The translations under genes were made by a program, and so were the position numbers. A stretch of 33,761 bases of DNA. It comes from Paracraurococcus lichenis. GTDB lineage: Bacteria > Pseudomonadota > Alphaproteobacteria > Acetobacterales > Acetobacteraceae. Below, one piece after another: positions 16,534 through 24,297 of the stretch. How positions within the stretch are numbered: the stretch's first letter is position 1; each line of letters begins with the position of its first letter. The stretch lies in NCBI RefSeq assembly GCF_030657435.1, contig NZ_JAUTWS010000056.1, positions 1-33,761 of the forward strand. Direction: 5' to 3'. The notes below the pieces were generated by a model. The model saw only the letters and a program-made list of their open reading frames with translations, ran no database searches and had not been told where the DNA came from.

Positions 16534-19500
16534 GAAGCTGATCTACCGAATGATCTTGCACCACCGGATGCGAATGCGATTCCGCATCCGGCAGCACGGC
16601 AGCATGATTCGGCAGACTGGTTGACGAAATATTGAACTCGCCCGGCGACTGCACCTCTGTCGAGGTATGCGCCGCTGTGACGCTGCCGGTGGCGGCCTCG
16701 ACGAGCATGCGGTAGGCGCCACCGTCCTGCAGAGAAGCCGCTGCCGGATCCTGCGCCAGAGTGGGCTCGGCAGCCATCGCGGCGCTGCTGAAGAAGGTTG
16801 GCACGAACCCATTGCTGGGTGCTTGCTGCACCACCAGAATGGTCAAGTTCTTGACGAAGCTATTGCCACCGGAGTCGACCGTCTCGACCTGAACCGTGTG
16901 GCTGGGTGATTGGTCGTGATCAAGATGCGCGCCGTCCGCGACAACGATCTGGGTCTTGCCACTGACCGTCTGCAGCGCGAAGCGCCCGTCGGCATCGTCG
17001 AGCAGGCTGTATGTGAAGCTGCTGCTACTCTCCTTATCGGTTGTGGACAGCATGCCCACCACGGTGCCGTTGGCGCTGTGCTCATAGACCGACACCGCGC
17101 TGCCGATGTTACCGGCGTGGACCTCCCAGGCATAGACGCCGGGCTGGTTGACGTTGCTGAAGGTCGTGTTCTGGGCGAACTGCGCGGTGCCGGACCCCTG
17201 CACCTCGCCATAATCGGACCCTCCGGCGACCCCGGCCGTCCACCCCGCGGTGGCAAAGCCGCTCGACCCGCCCCAATTCAGCGTGTCGTAACGAAGCTCG
17301 ATGGCAAAATCGCCAGCGCCCAGATCATGCAGCCGGATCTGGTAGGAGTTGGTCGTCGTGATGCTGGTGTTGTAAGCGCGGACGTTCAGGTAGGTGACGG
17401 TGACGACGTCGCTGGTGACGTCGACATAAATGTCTCCACCCTGGCGCGTGTCGACGTCGGTGTACTGCGCCGCCACCATGGGCAGGGTCACCGCCTGGAT
17501 TCCCTGCGAGTTGAAGCCGGACGAGCCGGTACCGAAGGTGACGTAGCCGTTGGTGCCGACATAGAAGTCGCTGGCGCCGGTGTAGGTAGAGCTGCCCAGG
17601 TGAAAGCCGTCGGCGAAGGCTGCTGCGACATCGACCCTGGTGAAGGAATCGTCCGCCTTGGCCAATATCGTCTCGCCATAGCCGGCGGCGCCACCAAGCC
17701 CGCCGACTAGGCCATGGCCCGGCGCCAGGCTGTAGCCGATCGTCTGGCCGGCATCGGGCGACAGACTGACATTCGTGATCGTGCTGCGCACGTCGATCGT
17801 GAAAGCCGAGTGTGCGGTCAGGCCGGCATCGTCGGTCGCGGTCAGCCGAACCTGAACGGAGCCGACATCCCCGTTCGCCGGCGTGCCGCTGAAGGTCCGC
17901 GTGGCGGCGTTGAAGCTCAGCCACGACGGCAGGGCAGACCCGTTCGACAGCGCGGCAGACAGCGCGAGATGGTCGCCGTAGGCCAGGTCGGGATCGCTGA
18001 ACGTCCCGGCCGGCAGCGTATAGGTGAACGACTGACCCTGAGCAGCGGACTGGTTCGATGGGGCGGTGACCAAGACCGGTGCATCGTTCACATTGAGCAC
18101 GGTCAGGCCGAACTTGAAGCTTGCGCTCAAGCCATACGAATCCGTTGCCGTGACTTGTATGGGCAAGCTGCCGACCTCCGCGTTGCCCGGCGTGCCGGAG
18201 AACGTGCCGGTCGCGGCGTCGAAGCTTAGCCAGCTCGGCAGCGGCGCCCCGTTGGAAAGGGTCACGGACAGGGACAGGTGATCGCCGTAGGCCAGGTCGG
18301 GATCGCTGAACGTCCCGGCCGGCAGAGTGAAGGCGAACGCCTGATCTTGCGCGCCGGATTGCGTGGGCGAGGGCGACACGACAATCGGCGCATCGTTCAC
18401 ATTGGCAATGTTGAGCGTGAAGTTCGAACTGGCGGTCAGGCCGGCATCGTCGGTCGCGGTCAGCCGAACCTGGACGGAGCCGACATCCTCGTTTGCCGGC
18501 GTGCCGCTGAAGGTCCGCGTGGCGGCGTTGAAGCTCAGCCACGACGGCAGGGCAGACCCGTTCGACAGCGTGGCGGACAGCGTGAGATGGTCGCCGTAGG
18601 CCAGGTCGGGATCGCTGAACATCCCGGCCGGCAGGGTATAGGTGAAAGACTGGTCCTGCGTCGCAGACTGGTTCGATGGGCCGGTGATCAAGACCGGTGC
18701 ATCGTTCACGTTGAGCACGGTCAGGCCGACATTGGAGCTTACGCTCAAGCCATATGAATCCGTTGCCGTGACCCGTATGGTCAGGCTGCCGACCTCCGCG
18801 TTGCCCGGCGTGCCGGAGAACGTGCCGGTCGCGGCGTCGAAGCTTAGCCAGCTCGGCAGCGATGCCCCGTTGGACAGGGTGGCGGACAGGGACAGGTGGT
18901 CGCCGTAGGCCAGATCGGGATCGCTGAACGTCCCGGCCGGCAGAGTGAAGGTGAATGCCTGATCTTGCGTGGCGGATTGCGTAGGCGGGGGCGATACGAC
19001 AATCGGCGCATCGTTCACATTGGCAATGTTGAGCGTGAAGTTCGAACTGGCGGTCAGCCCGGCATCGTCGGTCGCGGTCAGCCGAACCTGGACGGAGCCG
19101 ACATCCCCATTCGCCGGCGTGCCGCTGAAGGTCCGCGTGGCGGCGTTGAAGCTCAGCCACGACGGCAGGGCGGACCCGTTCGACAGCGTGGCGGACAGCG
19201 TGAGATGGTCGCCGTGGGCCAGGTCGGGATCGCTGAACGTCCCGGCCGGCAGGGTATAGGTGAAAAACTGGTCCTGCGTCGCGGACTGGTTCGACGGGGC
19301 GGTGACCAAGACCGGTGCATCGTTCACGTTAAGCACGGTCAGGCCGACATTGGAGCTTGCGCTCAAGCCATGCGAATCCGTTGCCGTGACCCGTATGGTC
19401 AGGCTGCCGACCTCCGCGTTGCCCGGCGTGCCGGAGAACGTGCCGGTCGCGGCGTCGAAGCTTAGCCAGTTCGGCAGCGGCGCCCCGTTGGACAGGGTCG

Positions 19501-21961
19501 CGGACAGGGACAGATGGTCGCCGTGGGCCAGGTCGGGATCGCTGAACGTCCCGGCCGGCAGGGTATAGGTGAAAAACTGGTCCTGCGTCGCGGACTGGTT
19601 CGACGGGGCGGTGACCAAGACCGGTGCATCGTTCACGTTGAGCACGGTCAGGCCGACATTGGAGCTTGCGCTCAAGCCATGCGAATCCGTTGCCGTGACC
19701 CGTATGGTCAGGCTGCCGACCTCCGCGTTGCCCGGCGTGCCGGAGAACGTGCCGGTCGCGGCGTCGAAGCTTAGCCAGTTCGGCAGCGGCGCCCCGTTGG
19801 ACAGGGTCGCGGACAGGGACAGATGGTCGCCGTAGGCCAGATCGGGATCGCTGAACGTCCCGGCCGGCAGGACGAAGTGAAAGGCCTGGTCCTGCACGCC
19901 GAATTGGGCCGCAAGCGGCCCTGTTACGACAGGCGCGTCGTTGACATTGGCGACGTCGAGGCTGAAGCCGGTGACCGCGCTGAGGCCGGCCTTGTCGGTT
20001 CCGCGTACCAGGATGTGGAGCGGACCGACACCGGCATTCCCAGGCGTTCCGGTGAAGGCGCGTGTCGCCGGGTCGAAGCTGAGCCAGGCGGGCAGGGGCG
20101 AGCCGTCGCGCAGCGTGGCAGACAGGGTCAGCCGGTCGCCATAGGCAATATCGGCGTCCGTGACCGCGCCGGCCGGCAGAGAGAAGCTGAACGGCTTGTC
20201 TTGAACGGCGGCTTGCCCGGCCACCTTGCCGGCCACCGGCGCAACGTTCAGGTGGGGAACCACCGGCGCCAGGACCGCGACGGGAGCCGTCGTATTGGCC
20301 GGCAGCGTCTGCGACAAGGACGCAAGCAGGATGGGCGGCGCCAGCGGGGCAGGGCCCGCGGCCGGCGAAAGGGTGTTGAGCGCCGACTGAAGCAGGACGC
20401 TGTCGAACGCCGTCAGGGTGGGCGCCTGCACCGCGGGAGCACTCACCACGGGGGTGCTGGCGGCCGGCGGTGATGCAGTTGGGGCCGCAGCGATGGGCGC
20501 TGCCGACGCTTCCGTCATCGCGCCTGCCACCAGGGAAGGAGACGACGGTTGAGCAGGTGATGCGTCCGCAAGATCGGCCACCATCGCACCTGCCACCAGG
20601 GAAGGAGGCGACGGTTGAACAGGTGATGCGTCCGCAGGCTCGGCCATCATCGCCGCACTCTGGATGGCCAGTTCGGCGACAGCCAGCGACGCCGCTGCCG
20701 ATGCCGTTTGCACATCCTTCCCGCTCGCCAGGGCGGCGTTCAGCGCCTCGGCGAAGTCCCCGTTCGCGCTCAGGCTCGCGCCCGTGGCCAGAGCCAACAG
20801 CAACTCGCTGGACGGCCCGGAAGATACCCCAGCCGAATGAGTTTGGCTGTTCGCCGCCAGATCGGCCTGGCTCGCCTGCACCAGGGCTGCGGCCAATCCA
20901 CTGCCCTTGGCCAAGGCTTGGTTCAACGAGGCGGCGAAAGCCTCACCCTGGCCGGCGATCGCCTGTTGCGCGTTCTCGCCCGAGGCGAGCGCCTGCATCA
21001 GGGCGGCTTCGGCACTGGGGCTGGCGGCCGCTGCATCCTGGCTGGACTGGGCCGCTTCGGCCGTCTGGGCACTCGCGGCCGCCGCAGCCATCTCTTGCCC
21101 GCCCGCCAGAGCCGCGGCCAGAGCGGCGCCAGCGGCGGTGCCGGTCACCCCGGCGGCGGCGAGGGCGGCGGTCACATTGCCGCCCGCCGCCAGGATGGCA
21201 GCCACCGCGTCCGCCTGGACCCCATGGCCCGCCGCCGCCGTTTGTTCGGCTTGGCGGACTGCGGCCTGCTCGGCCAGTGCCAAGGCCTCGCCGGCGTCGC
21301 TGCCATTGCTGACGGCGGCCTGGAAGGCGGCCAGCATGGCCGCCGCCTGATCCTGAGGAAGATGACCGACCAGCGCCTGCAGCGCCGCATCCGCTGCGTC
21401 GCCGCCCGCCGCGAGGGTTGCCGCCAGCGCGGCGCCGGACGTGAGCGGGACCGAGGTCTCCGCGGCAGCGGCCTTGGCGGCGTCGCCGGCCTTCTCGCCG
21501 AGGGCGAGGGCGCAGGCCAGGGACGCGCCGTCGGCGGATTCGCAGATGCCGCGATCACCCTTCGCCAGTTCGGCCGCGAGCGCGTCGGCGAAGGCCGCCT
21601 TGACCGCCGGACCGACGCCGGCTGCCGCTTCGATCGCCTTGGCAGCTCCCTTGCCGTTGCTCAGGGCGGCTATCAGCGGATAACCGTTGTCCGCCGCGCT
21701 TGCCTCCTCGGCCGCCATGTGCTGCTGCAACTGTCTCAATGTCGAGGCGAAAGCCTCTTCCGCGCGAACTCCGCGTGCCAGCGCCTCGGCAACGTCGTGC
21801 AGGAAGCGGTCGGCCACCACCGAGGCCTGGTCGGTGTCGCCGCCCAGCTGCCCGACGATCTCCGCCCGGATGGCCGCGAGCGCTTCGGCCGGCGTGCCCT
21901 CGGCCAGCCCGGTGACAAGCCGTTCCAGCGCCTCTGGCGGCAGCGAGATGGTCCCGCTCAA
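16526..21961 (-). CDS. Giant repeat surface protein with cadherin-like, nidogen-like domains; likely type I secretion substrate
   Basis: About 1811 residues from a TTG start at 21961, which overlaps the previous stop (TTGA) and has AGGCGGAG just upstream; an ATG at 22027 would give 1833. There is no Sec signal peptide. Order: an Ala/Gly-rich helical region of degenerate repeats (about 1-430), a Pro/Ala/Ser/Val linker (430-560) holding a 22-residue duplication, eight cadherin-like/He_PIG-type domains of exactly 103 residues (about 570-1390; WLSFDAATGTFSGTPGNAEV and SDPDLAYGDHL types), a nidogen-like domain (about 1390-1620; YTDVDTRQGGDIYVDVTSD, IELRYDTLNWGG), a further cadherin-like domain (about 1620-1712, FTYSLLDDADGRFAL) and a tail of about 100 residues. 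No RTX nonapeptide (GGxGxD) is visible. It has no Cys in the repeats and very little Lys. The adjacent ABC/HlyD/TolC genes suggest export by a C-terminal signal. A surface adhesin is the likely role. Confidence 0.85.
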   Translation of the reverse strand: MSGTISLPPEALERLVTGLAEGTPAEALAAIRAEIVGQLGGDTDQASVVADRFLHDVAEALARGVRAEEAFASTLRQLQQHMAAEEASAADNGYPLIAALSNGKGAAKAIEAAAGVGPAVKAAFADALAAELAKGDRGICESADGASLACALALGEKAGDAAKAAAAETSVPLTSGAALAATLAAGGDAADAALQALVGHLPQDQAAAMLAAFQAAVSNGSDAGEALALAEQAAVRQAEQTAAAGHGVQADAVAAILAAGGNVTAALAAAGVTGTAAGAALAAALAGGQEMAAAAASAQTAEAAQSSQDAAAASPSAEAALMQALASGENAQQAIAGQGEAFAASLNQALAKGSGLAAALVQASQADLAANSQTHSAGVSSGPSSELLLALATGASLSANGDFAEALNAALASGKDVQTASAAASLAVAELAIQSAAMMAEPADASPVQPSPPSLVAGAMVADLADASPAQPSSPSLVAGAMTEASAAPIAAAPTASPPAASTPVVSAPAVQAPTLTAFDSVLLQSALNTLSPAAGPAPLAPPILLASLSQTLPANTTAPVAVLAPVVPHLNVAPVAGKVAGQAAVQDKPFSFSLPAGAVTDADIAYGDRLTLSATLRDGSPLPAWLSFDPATRAFTGTPGNAGVGPLHILVRGTDKAGLSAVTGFSLDVANVNDAPVVTGPLAAQFGVQDQAFHFVLPAGTFSDPDLAYGDHLSLSATLSNGAPLPNWLSFDAATGTFSGTPGNAEVGSLTIRVTATDSHGLSASSNVGLTVLNVNDAPVLVTAPSNQSATQDQFFTYTLPAGTFSDPDLAHGDHLSLSATLSNGAPLPNWLSFDAATGTFSGTPGNAEVGSLTIRVTATDSHGLSASSNVGLTVLNVNDAPVLVTAPSNQSATQDQFFTYTLPAGTFSDPDLAHGDHLTLSATLSNGSALPSWLSFNAATRTFSGTPANGDVGSVQVRLTATDDAGLTASSNFTLNIANVNDAPIVVSPPPTQSATQDQAFTFTLPAGTFSDPDLAYGDHLSLSATLSNGASLPSWLSFDAATGTFSGTPGNAEVGSLTIRVTATDSYGLSVSSNVGLTVLNVNDAPVLITGPSNQSATQDQSFTYTLPAGMFSDPDLAYGDHLTLSATLSNGSALPSWLSFNAATRTFSGTPANEDVGSVQVRLTATDDAGLTASSNFTLNIANVNDAPIVVSPSPTQSGAQDQAFAFTLPAGTFSDPDLAYGDHLSLSVTLSNGAPLPSWLSFDAATGTFSGTPGNAEVGSLPIQVTATDSYGLSASFKFGLTVLNVNDAPVLVTAPSNQSAAQGQSFTYTLPAGTFSDPDLAYGDHLALSAALSNGSALPSWLSFNAATRTFSGTPANGDVGSVQVRLTATDDAGLTAHSAFTIDVRSTITNVSLSPDAGQTIGYSLAPGHGLVGGLGGAAGYGETILAKADDSFTRVDVAAAFADGFHLGSSTYTGASDFYVGTNGYVTFGTGSSGFNSQGIQAVTLPMVAAQYTDVDTRQGGDIYVDVTSDVVTVTYLNVRAYNTSITTTNSYQIRLHDLGAGDFAIELRYDTLNWGGSSGFATAGWTAGVAGGSDYGEVQGSGTAQFAQNTTFSNVNQPGVYAWEVHAGNIGSAVSVYEHSANGTVVGMLSTTDKESSSSFTYSLLDDADGRFALQTVSGKTQIVVADGAHLDHDQSPSHTVQVETVDSGGNSFVKNLTILVVQQAPSNGFVPTFFSSAAMAAEPTLAQDPAAASLQDGGAYRMLVEAATGSVTAAHTSTEVQSPGEFNISSTSLPNHAAVLPDAESHSHPVVQDHSVDQLHA
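17773..20243 (-). repeat. Eight-unit tandem repeat, exact 309-bp period
   Basis: The conserved NDAP boundary motif (gcatcgttca or a variant on the plus strand) begins at 18081, 18390, 18699, 19008, 19317, 19626 and 19935: seven boundaries each exactly 309 bases apart, delimiting eight units of 103 residues. Neighbouring units alternate between a type with GTPGNAEVGS and TATDS-GLS, and a type with GTPAN-DVGSVQV and TATDDAGLT, so there is also a 618-bp higher-order period over part of the array. Unit spacing has been kept without any indel, which points to homologous unequal exchange and to selection on domain length. Confidence 0.9.
19203..19820 (-). repeat. Near-identical tandem pair of 309-bp units
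   Basis: 19203-19511 and 19512-19820 differ, by my reading, at one base (A at 19331, G at 19640). All other units of the array differ from each other at many positions, so this pair is a recent duplication. Such a pair is also a place where short-read assembly could gain or lose a unit. Confidence 0.9.
20516..20647 (-). repeat. Two 66-bp direct repeats in the linker of the giant protein
   Basis: 20516-20581 and 20582-20647 match apart from about six bases. They encode a doubled 22-residue segment of the type DASP-QPS-PSLVAGAM in the Pro/Ala/Ser-rich linker between the Ala-rich N-terminal part and the cadherin-like array. Confidence 0.85.
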
Positions 21962-22701
21962 AGCTCCGCCTTGATCCAGCGGCTGCTGAGGCGCGTGAGG
22001 TTGTCGGTCGACATCCTGGCCTGGCACAGAATCTCGACGCCTTCCGCCCAGCGCGGGTTCAGCTGATCGATCACCGAGATTGTGCTGTTGGCCAGCTTGG
22101 CATCCGAGATCTCGGACGCCAAGCTGGACAAGGCATAGCCTTCGCAGTTCCAGTCGATCAGGCCGGAGCCCGGCTCATAGACATCGCCGAAGATCTCCTC
22201 GCCCAGTCGGTCGCGCAGGGCCCGATCGAACGGATCGGCTGCGTGATCGACCTGCGGGATGAAATGTCGGAACAGGAGCGGCATGTAGCGATAGGAGCGG
22301 AACCCGATCGCGCTGTAATGCCAGTACCACGTGATGTCCGGATCGGCGCCCCGCATCTCGCGCCCCATCAGCGCGATGAGGCCACGAATCAGCGCCGAGC
22401 TGCCCCAATGCTCCTTCAGGGCGAAGCAGTGGCCGGTATAGAACAGGCCGACGCGGCGCCCTGCGATGACGGCCTCCTGCTGATAGAGATTGGCAAAGCC
22501 GACAATCGGCCCGTCGGCGTCATCGTGCATCAGGATGCAATGCCGGCTCTTGCCGCACTCCTCCCTGAAGAAGTCCAGCCCGTAGCCGGTGAACCAGATC
22601 AGGCAGATGCCGTAGAGCGTCTCCCACTGGTCTTCGCTCAGCGAGGCCGTGGGGACGACGTGAATGGTGATCCTTCCGGCATCTTCAATCGGCAGGCTCA
22701 T
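21958..22701 (-). CDS. GNAT-like (putative acyltransferase) protein upstream of the giant protein
   Basis: A protein of 247 residues without a firm family match. The ATG at 22701 (MSLPIEDAGRITIHVVPTAS) is preferred: it overlaps the stop of the SET gene as ATGA (22698-22701). The first half looks like a GNAT fold: an N-terminal helix WETLYGICLIWF, strands HCILMHDDADGPIVGFANLY, then a region with VGLFYTGHCFALKEHWGSSA and LIRGLIALMGREM where the acyl-CoA-binding helix would be. A His/Tyr-rich segment follows (WYWHYSAIGFRSYRYMPLLF). The GNAT call is from pattern only, and the usual acetyl-CoA loop is not textbook. Its stop overlaps the start of the giant protein gene, so the two are translationally coupled, a placement reminiscent of HlyC-type protein acyltransferases beside their toxin genes. 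Confidence 0.5.
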   Translation of the reverse strand: MSLPIEDAGRITIHVVPTASLSEDQWETLYGICLIWFTGYGLDFFREECGKSRHCILMHDDADGPIVGFANLYQQEAVIAGRRVGLFYTGHCFALKEHWGSSALIRGLIALMGREMRGADPDITWYWHYSAIGFRSYRYMPLLFRHFIPQVDHAADPFDRALRDRLGEEIFGDVYEPGSGLIDWNCEGYALSSLASEISDAKLANSTISVIDQLNPRWAEGVEILCQARMSTDNLTRLSSRWIKAEL

Positions 22702-23111
22702 GGCCTGGGTTGGGCGGCGAGATAGGTCGCGGCGCCCTGTTCGCGTACCGCGCCGCAAATGTCTTCATAGTTGCAGGTCAGCTCTTCGCCCGCCGCAATG
22801 TCGCGCCTGGCGCGGAACCGCCGATAGTCGCCGGGCGTCACCGGCTCGACATTCGGCTGGTCGGAATGGTTCATGAAGCGGCTATCGTCGCCGAAGATCA
22901 GCAATCCGTCCTCGACGGCGCAGACATGCTCCGTGGCCAACCGGGCGAGCACCGGATACAGGGCCAGCAGTTCGGGATCCTCCGGGATGATCCGGTCGAC
23001 CCGATCGTCGAACTGCCAGACGGGAGTGCCGGCCGCGACCGGGGCCGGGGCGAACAGGCCCAGCCCGTGAATGGGGCTGGACCTCAGGACGGCGTCCACC
23101 AGCAGCGGCAT
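22698..23111 (-). CDS. Small SET-domain protein (putative protein lysine methyltransferase)
   Basis: A protein of 137 residues, essentially one SET domain. It shows the N-terminal SET motif (SPIHGLGLFAPAPVAAGTPV), the pseudoknot motif FMNHSDQPNVEP (equivalent to NHS-xxPN, the S-adenosylmethionine-binding and catalytic region) and AAGEELTCNYED, containing the catalytic-type Tyr. No pre-SET or post-SET cysteine clusters are present. SET proteins transfer methyl groups to protein lysines; small stand-alone ones occur in bacteria, mostly uncharacterised. A strong ribosome site (GAGGAAGGAG) precedes the ATG. It lies 25 bases after the reductase gene and overlaps the GNAT-like gene. The substrate could be the surface protein or a cytoplasmic protein. 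Confidence 0.82.
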   Translation of the reverse strand: MPLLVDAVLRSSPIHGLGLFAPAPVAAGTPVWQFDDRVDRIIPEDPELLALYPVLARLATEHVCAVEDGLLIFGDDSRFMNHSDQPNVEPVTPGDYRRFRARRDIAAGEELTCNYEDICGAVREQGAATYLAAQPRP

Positions 23112-23136
23112 CGCTCGCGCTCCTTCCTCGGCCGCG

Positions 23137-24297
23137 TCAGGCGGCGGCGTTCAGCACGGGCGCCGGCGCGGCGGCGACGCCGAGGCTCTCGGCATCTTCC
23201 ATGAACTGCTCGGCGATGGTGACGCCGGGGTTGCTGATGCATACCCCGACGTAATCACGCAGCTGCGGCGGCGCCTCAAAGCCTTCCTCCAGCAAACGGC
23301 TGTTGTCGAAGGCGACGTCCTGGGCGGTGAAGCGGTGGTACTTGCGGGCGCCCATCGCCATCGAGCGGTTGATTGCCGTGCGCTGCGGGAAGGCGCGCCT
23401 GAAGGCCTCGTTGAACGGCGCCCAGCCCTCTTCGGCGCGATAGTCGAAGTGCGCGTAGGGGCGGGCAATGCTGTCGTGGCCGACGGCAGCGAAGGCGTCG
23501 GCGAACTCGGTCCAGGTCGTGCGGGAGCCGAGGCCAGCCGAGACATGATACAGCTTGTGCTTCAGGTCCGGCTTGTTCAGCAGGTCGTGCAGGCGGGAAG
23601 CCGTCCAGTCGACCGGCACGATGTCGATGAAGCCGTCCTTCTTGCAGGGCACGATGCCGGTGGCGTCGACCAGGCGGAAGAACCAGAAGATGCTGGAGCT
23701 TGGCTGGCAACCGATCCGGCTATGACCGGCGACGATCGACGGGCGGGCGACGATGATCGGCATGTCGGGGAAGCCGGCGAGCAGCGCGCGCTCGGCCGCC
23801 GCCTTGCTGCGGGTGTATTCGTTGATGTGCGGCGCCCCGTGGACGGGGGGCGGCCCCTCCTGCACCATCTCGTAATGGCGGCTCTCGCCGACACAGAAGG
23901 CGGTCCCGACATGCAGGAAGCGCGTCAGGCCGGGCATGCGGCGGGCGCGCGCCGCCAAAGCCAGGGTGCCGTCGACATTGATGTGCCAGACCGAGGTGCG
24001 GCTGTCGAAGGAGGTGTCAGCGGCGACATGCACGATCCGCGTCACCTGGTCGAGGCGGGGATCGATGCTGGTCGCCAGCGAGGCCAGGTCGCCGGGGATG
24101 ATGCCGCAGGCGCTGGCGGCCAGCTCGGCGGTCGCGCCGTCGCTGTGCTTGGTCAGGTTGCGCGCCAGCCGCGTCCGGCAGGCCTCCTCATTCGCGCCGC
24201 GCACCAGAAGCAGGTATTTGCCCGCCTCGCCCCTCCGGAAAGCTTCCAAATAGAAGGCGCCACCGAGGAAGCCCGTGGATCCGGTGAGCAGGATCAT
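23137..24297 (-). CDS. Extended SDR, acyl/thioester-reductase-like (NAD_binding_4), first gene of the adhesin operon
   Basis: A protein of 386 residues with an NAD(P)-binding Rossmann fold: MILLTGSTGFLGGAFYLEAF at the N-terminus, VTRIVHVAADTSFDS and HINVDGTLALAARA, and the catalytic Tyr-Lys pair in NEYTRSKAAAERAL (about 165). This is the pattern of male-sterility/fatty acyl-CoA reductase and carboxylic-acid/NRPS thioester-reductase domains, which reduce acyl thioesters or act as epimerases in related groups. No carrier-protein or adenylation domain is attached. It is the operon's first gene, with about 440 bases of non-coding DNA between it and the divergent gene at 24739. An acyl-derived modification or lipid product is possible, but the real substrate is unknown. 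Confidence 0.82.
   Translation of the reverse strand: MILLTGSTGFLGGAFYLEAFRRGEAGKYLLLVRGANEEACRTRLARNLTKHSDGATAELAASACGIIPGDLASLATSIDPRLDQVTRIVHVAADTSFDSRTSVWHINVDGTLALAARARRMPGLTRFLHVGTAFCVGESRHYEMVQEGPPPVHGAPHINEYTRSKAAAERALLAGFPDMPIIVARPSIVAGHSRIGCQPSSSIFWFFRLVDATGIVPCKKDGFIDIVPVDWTASRLHDLLNKPDLKHKLYHVSAGLGSRTTWTEFADAFAAVGHDSIARPYAHFDYRAEEGWAPFNEAFRRAFPQRTAINRSMAMGARKYHRFTAQDVAFDNSRLLEEGFEAPPQLRDYVGVCISNPGVTIAEQFMEDAESLGVAAAPAPVLNAAA

Noticed and set aside
17325..19160. Minus-strand frame of 611 codons inside the repeat array
   Set aside because: It is an out-of-frame reading of the 309-bp repeats, and 309 is divisible by 3, so every unit stays open in this frame as well; the Arg/Cys-rich product is not protein-like.
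17773..20243. CRISPR array
   Set aside because: Repeats are regularly spaced, but the unit is 309 bases, coding and in frame, with no short repeat/spacer structure and no cas gene.
16526..21961. RTX nonapeptide repeats in the giant protein
   Set aside because: I looked for GGxGxDxxx runs because type I secretion genes are adjacent; none is visible, so I do not call it an RTX protein.
21961..22027. ATG at 22027 as start of the giant protein
   Set aside because: It lies deep inside the preceding gene and adds 22 residues without features; the TTG at 21961 has an AGGCGGAG ribosome site and a TTGA overlap. Without protein data the ATG cannot be fully excluded.
20708..22066. Plus-strand open frame of 452 codons
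   Set aside because: Antisense to the Ala-rich head of the giant protein; the apparent repeats are mirrored from that gene.
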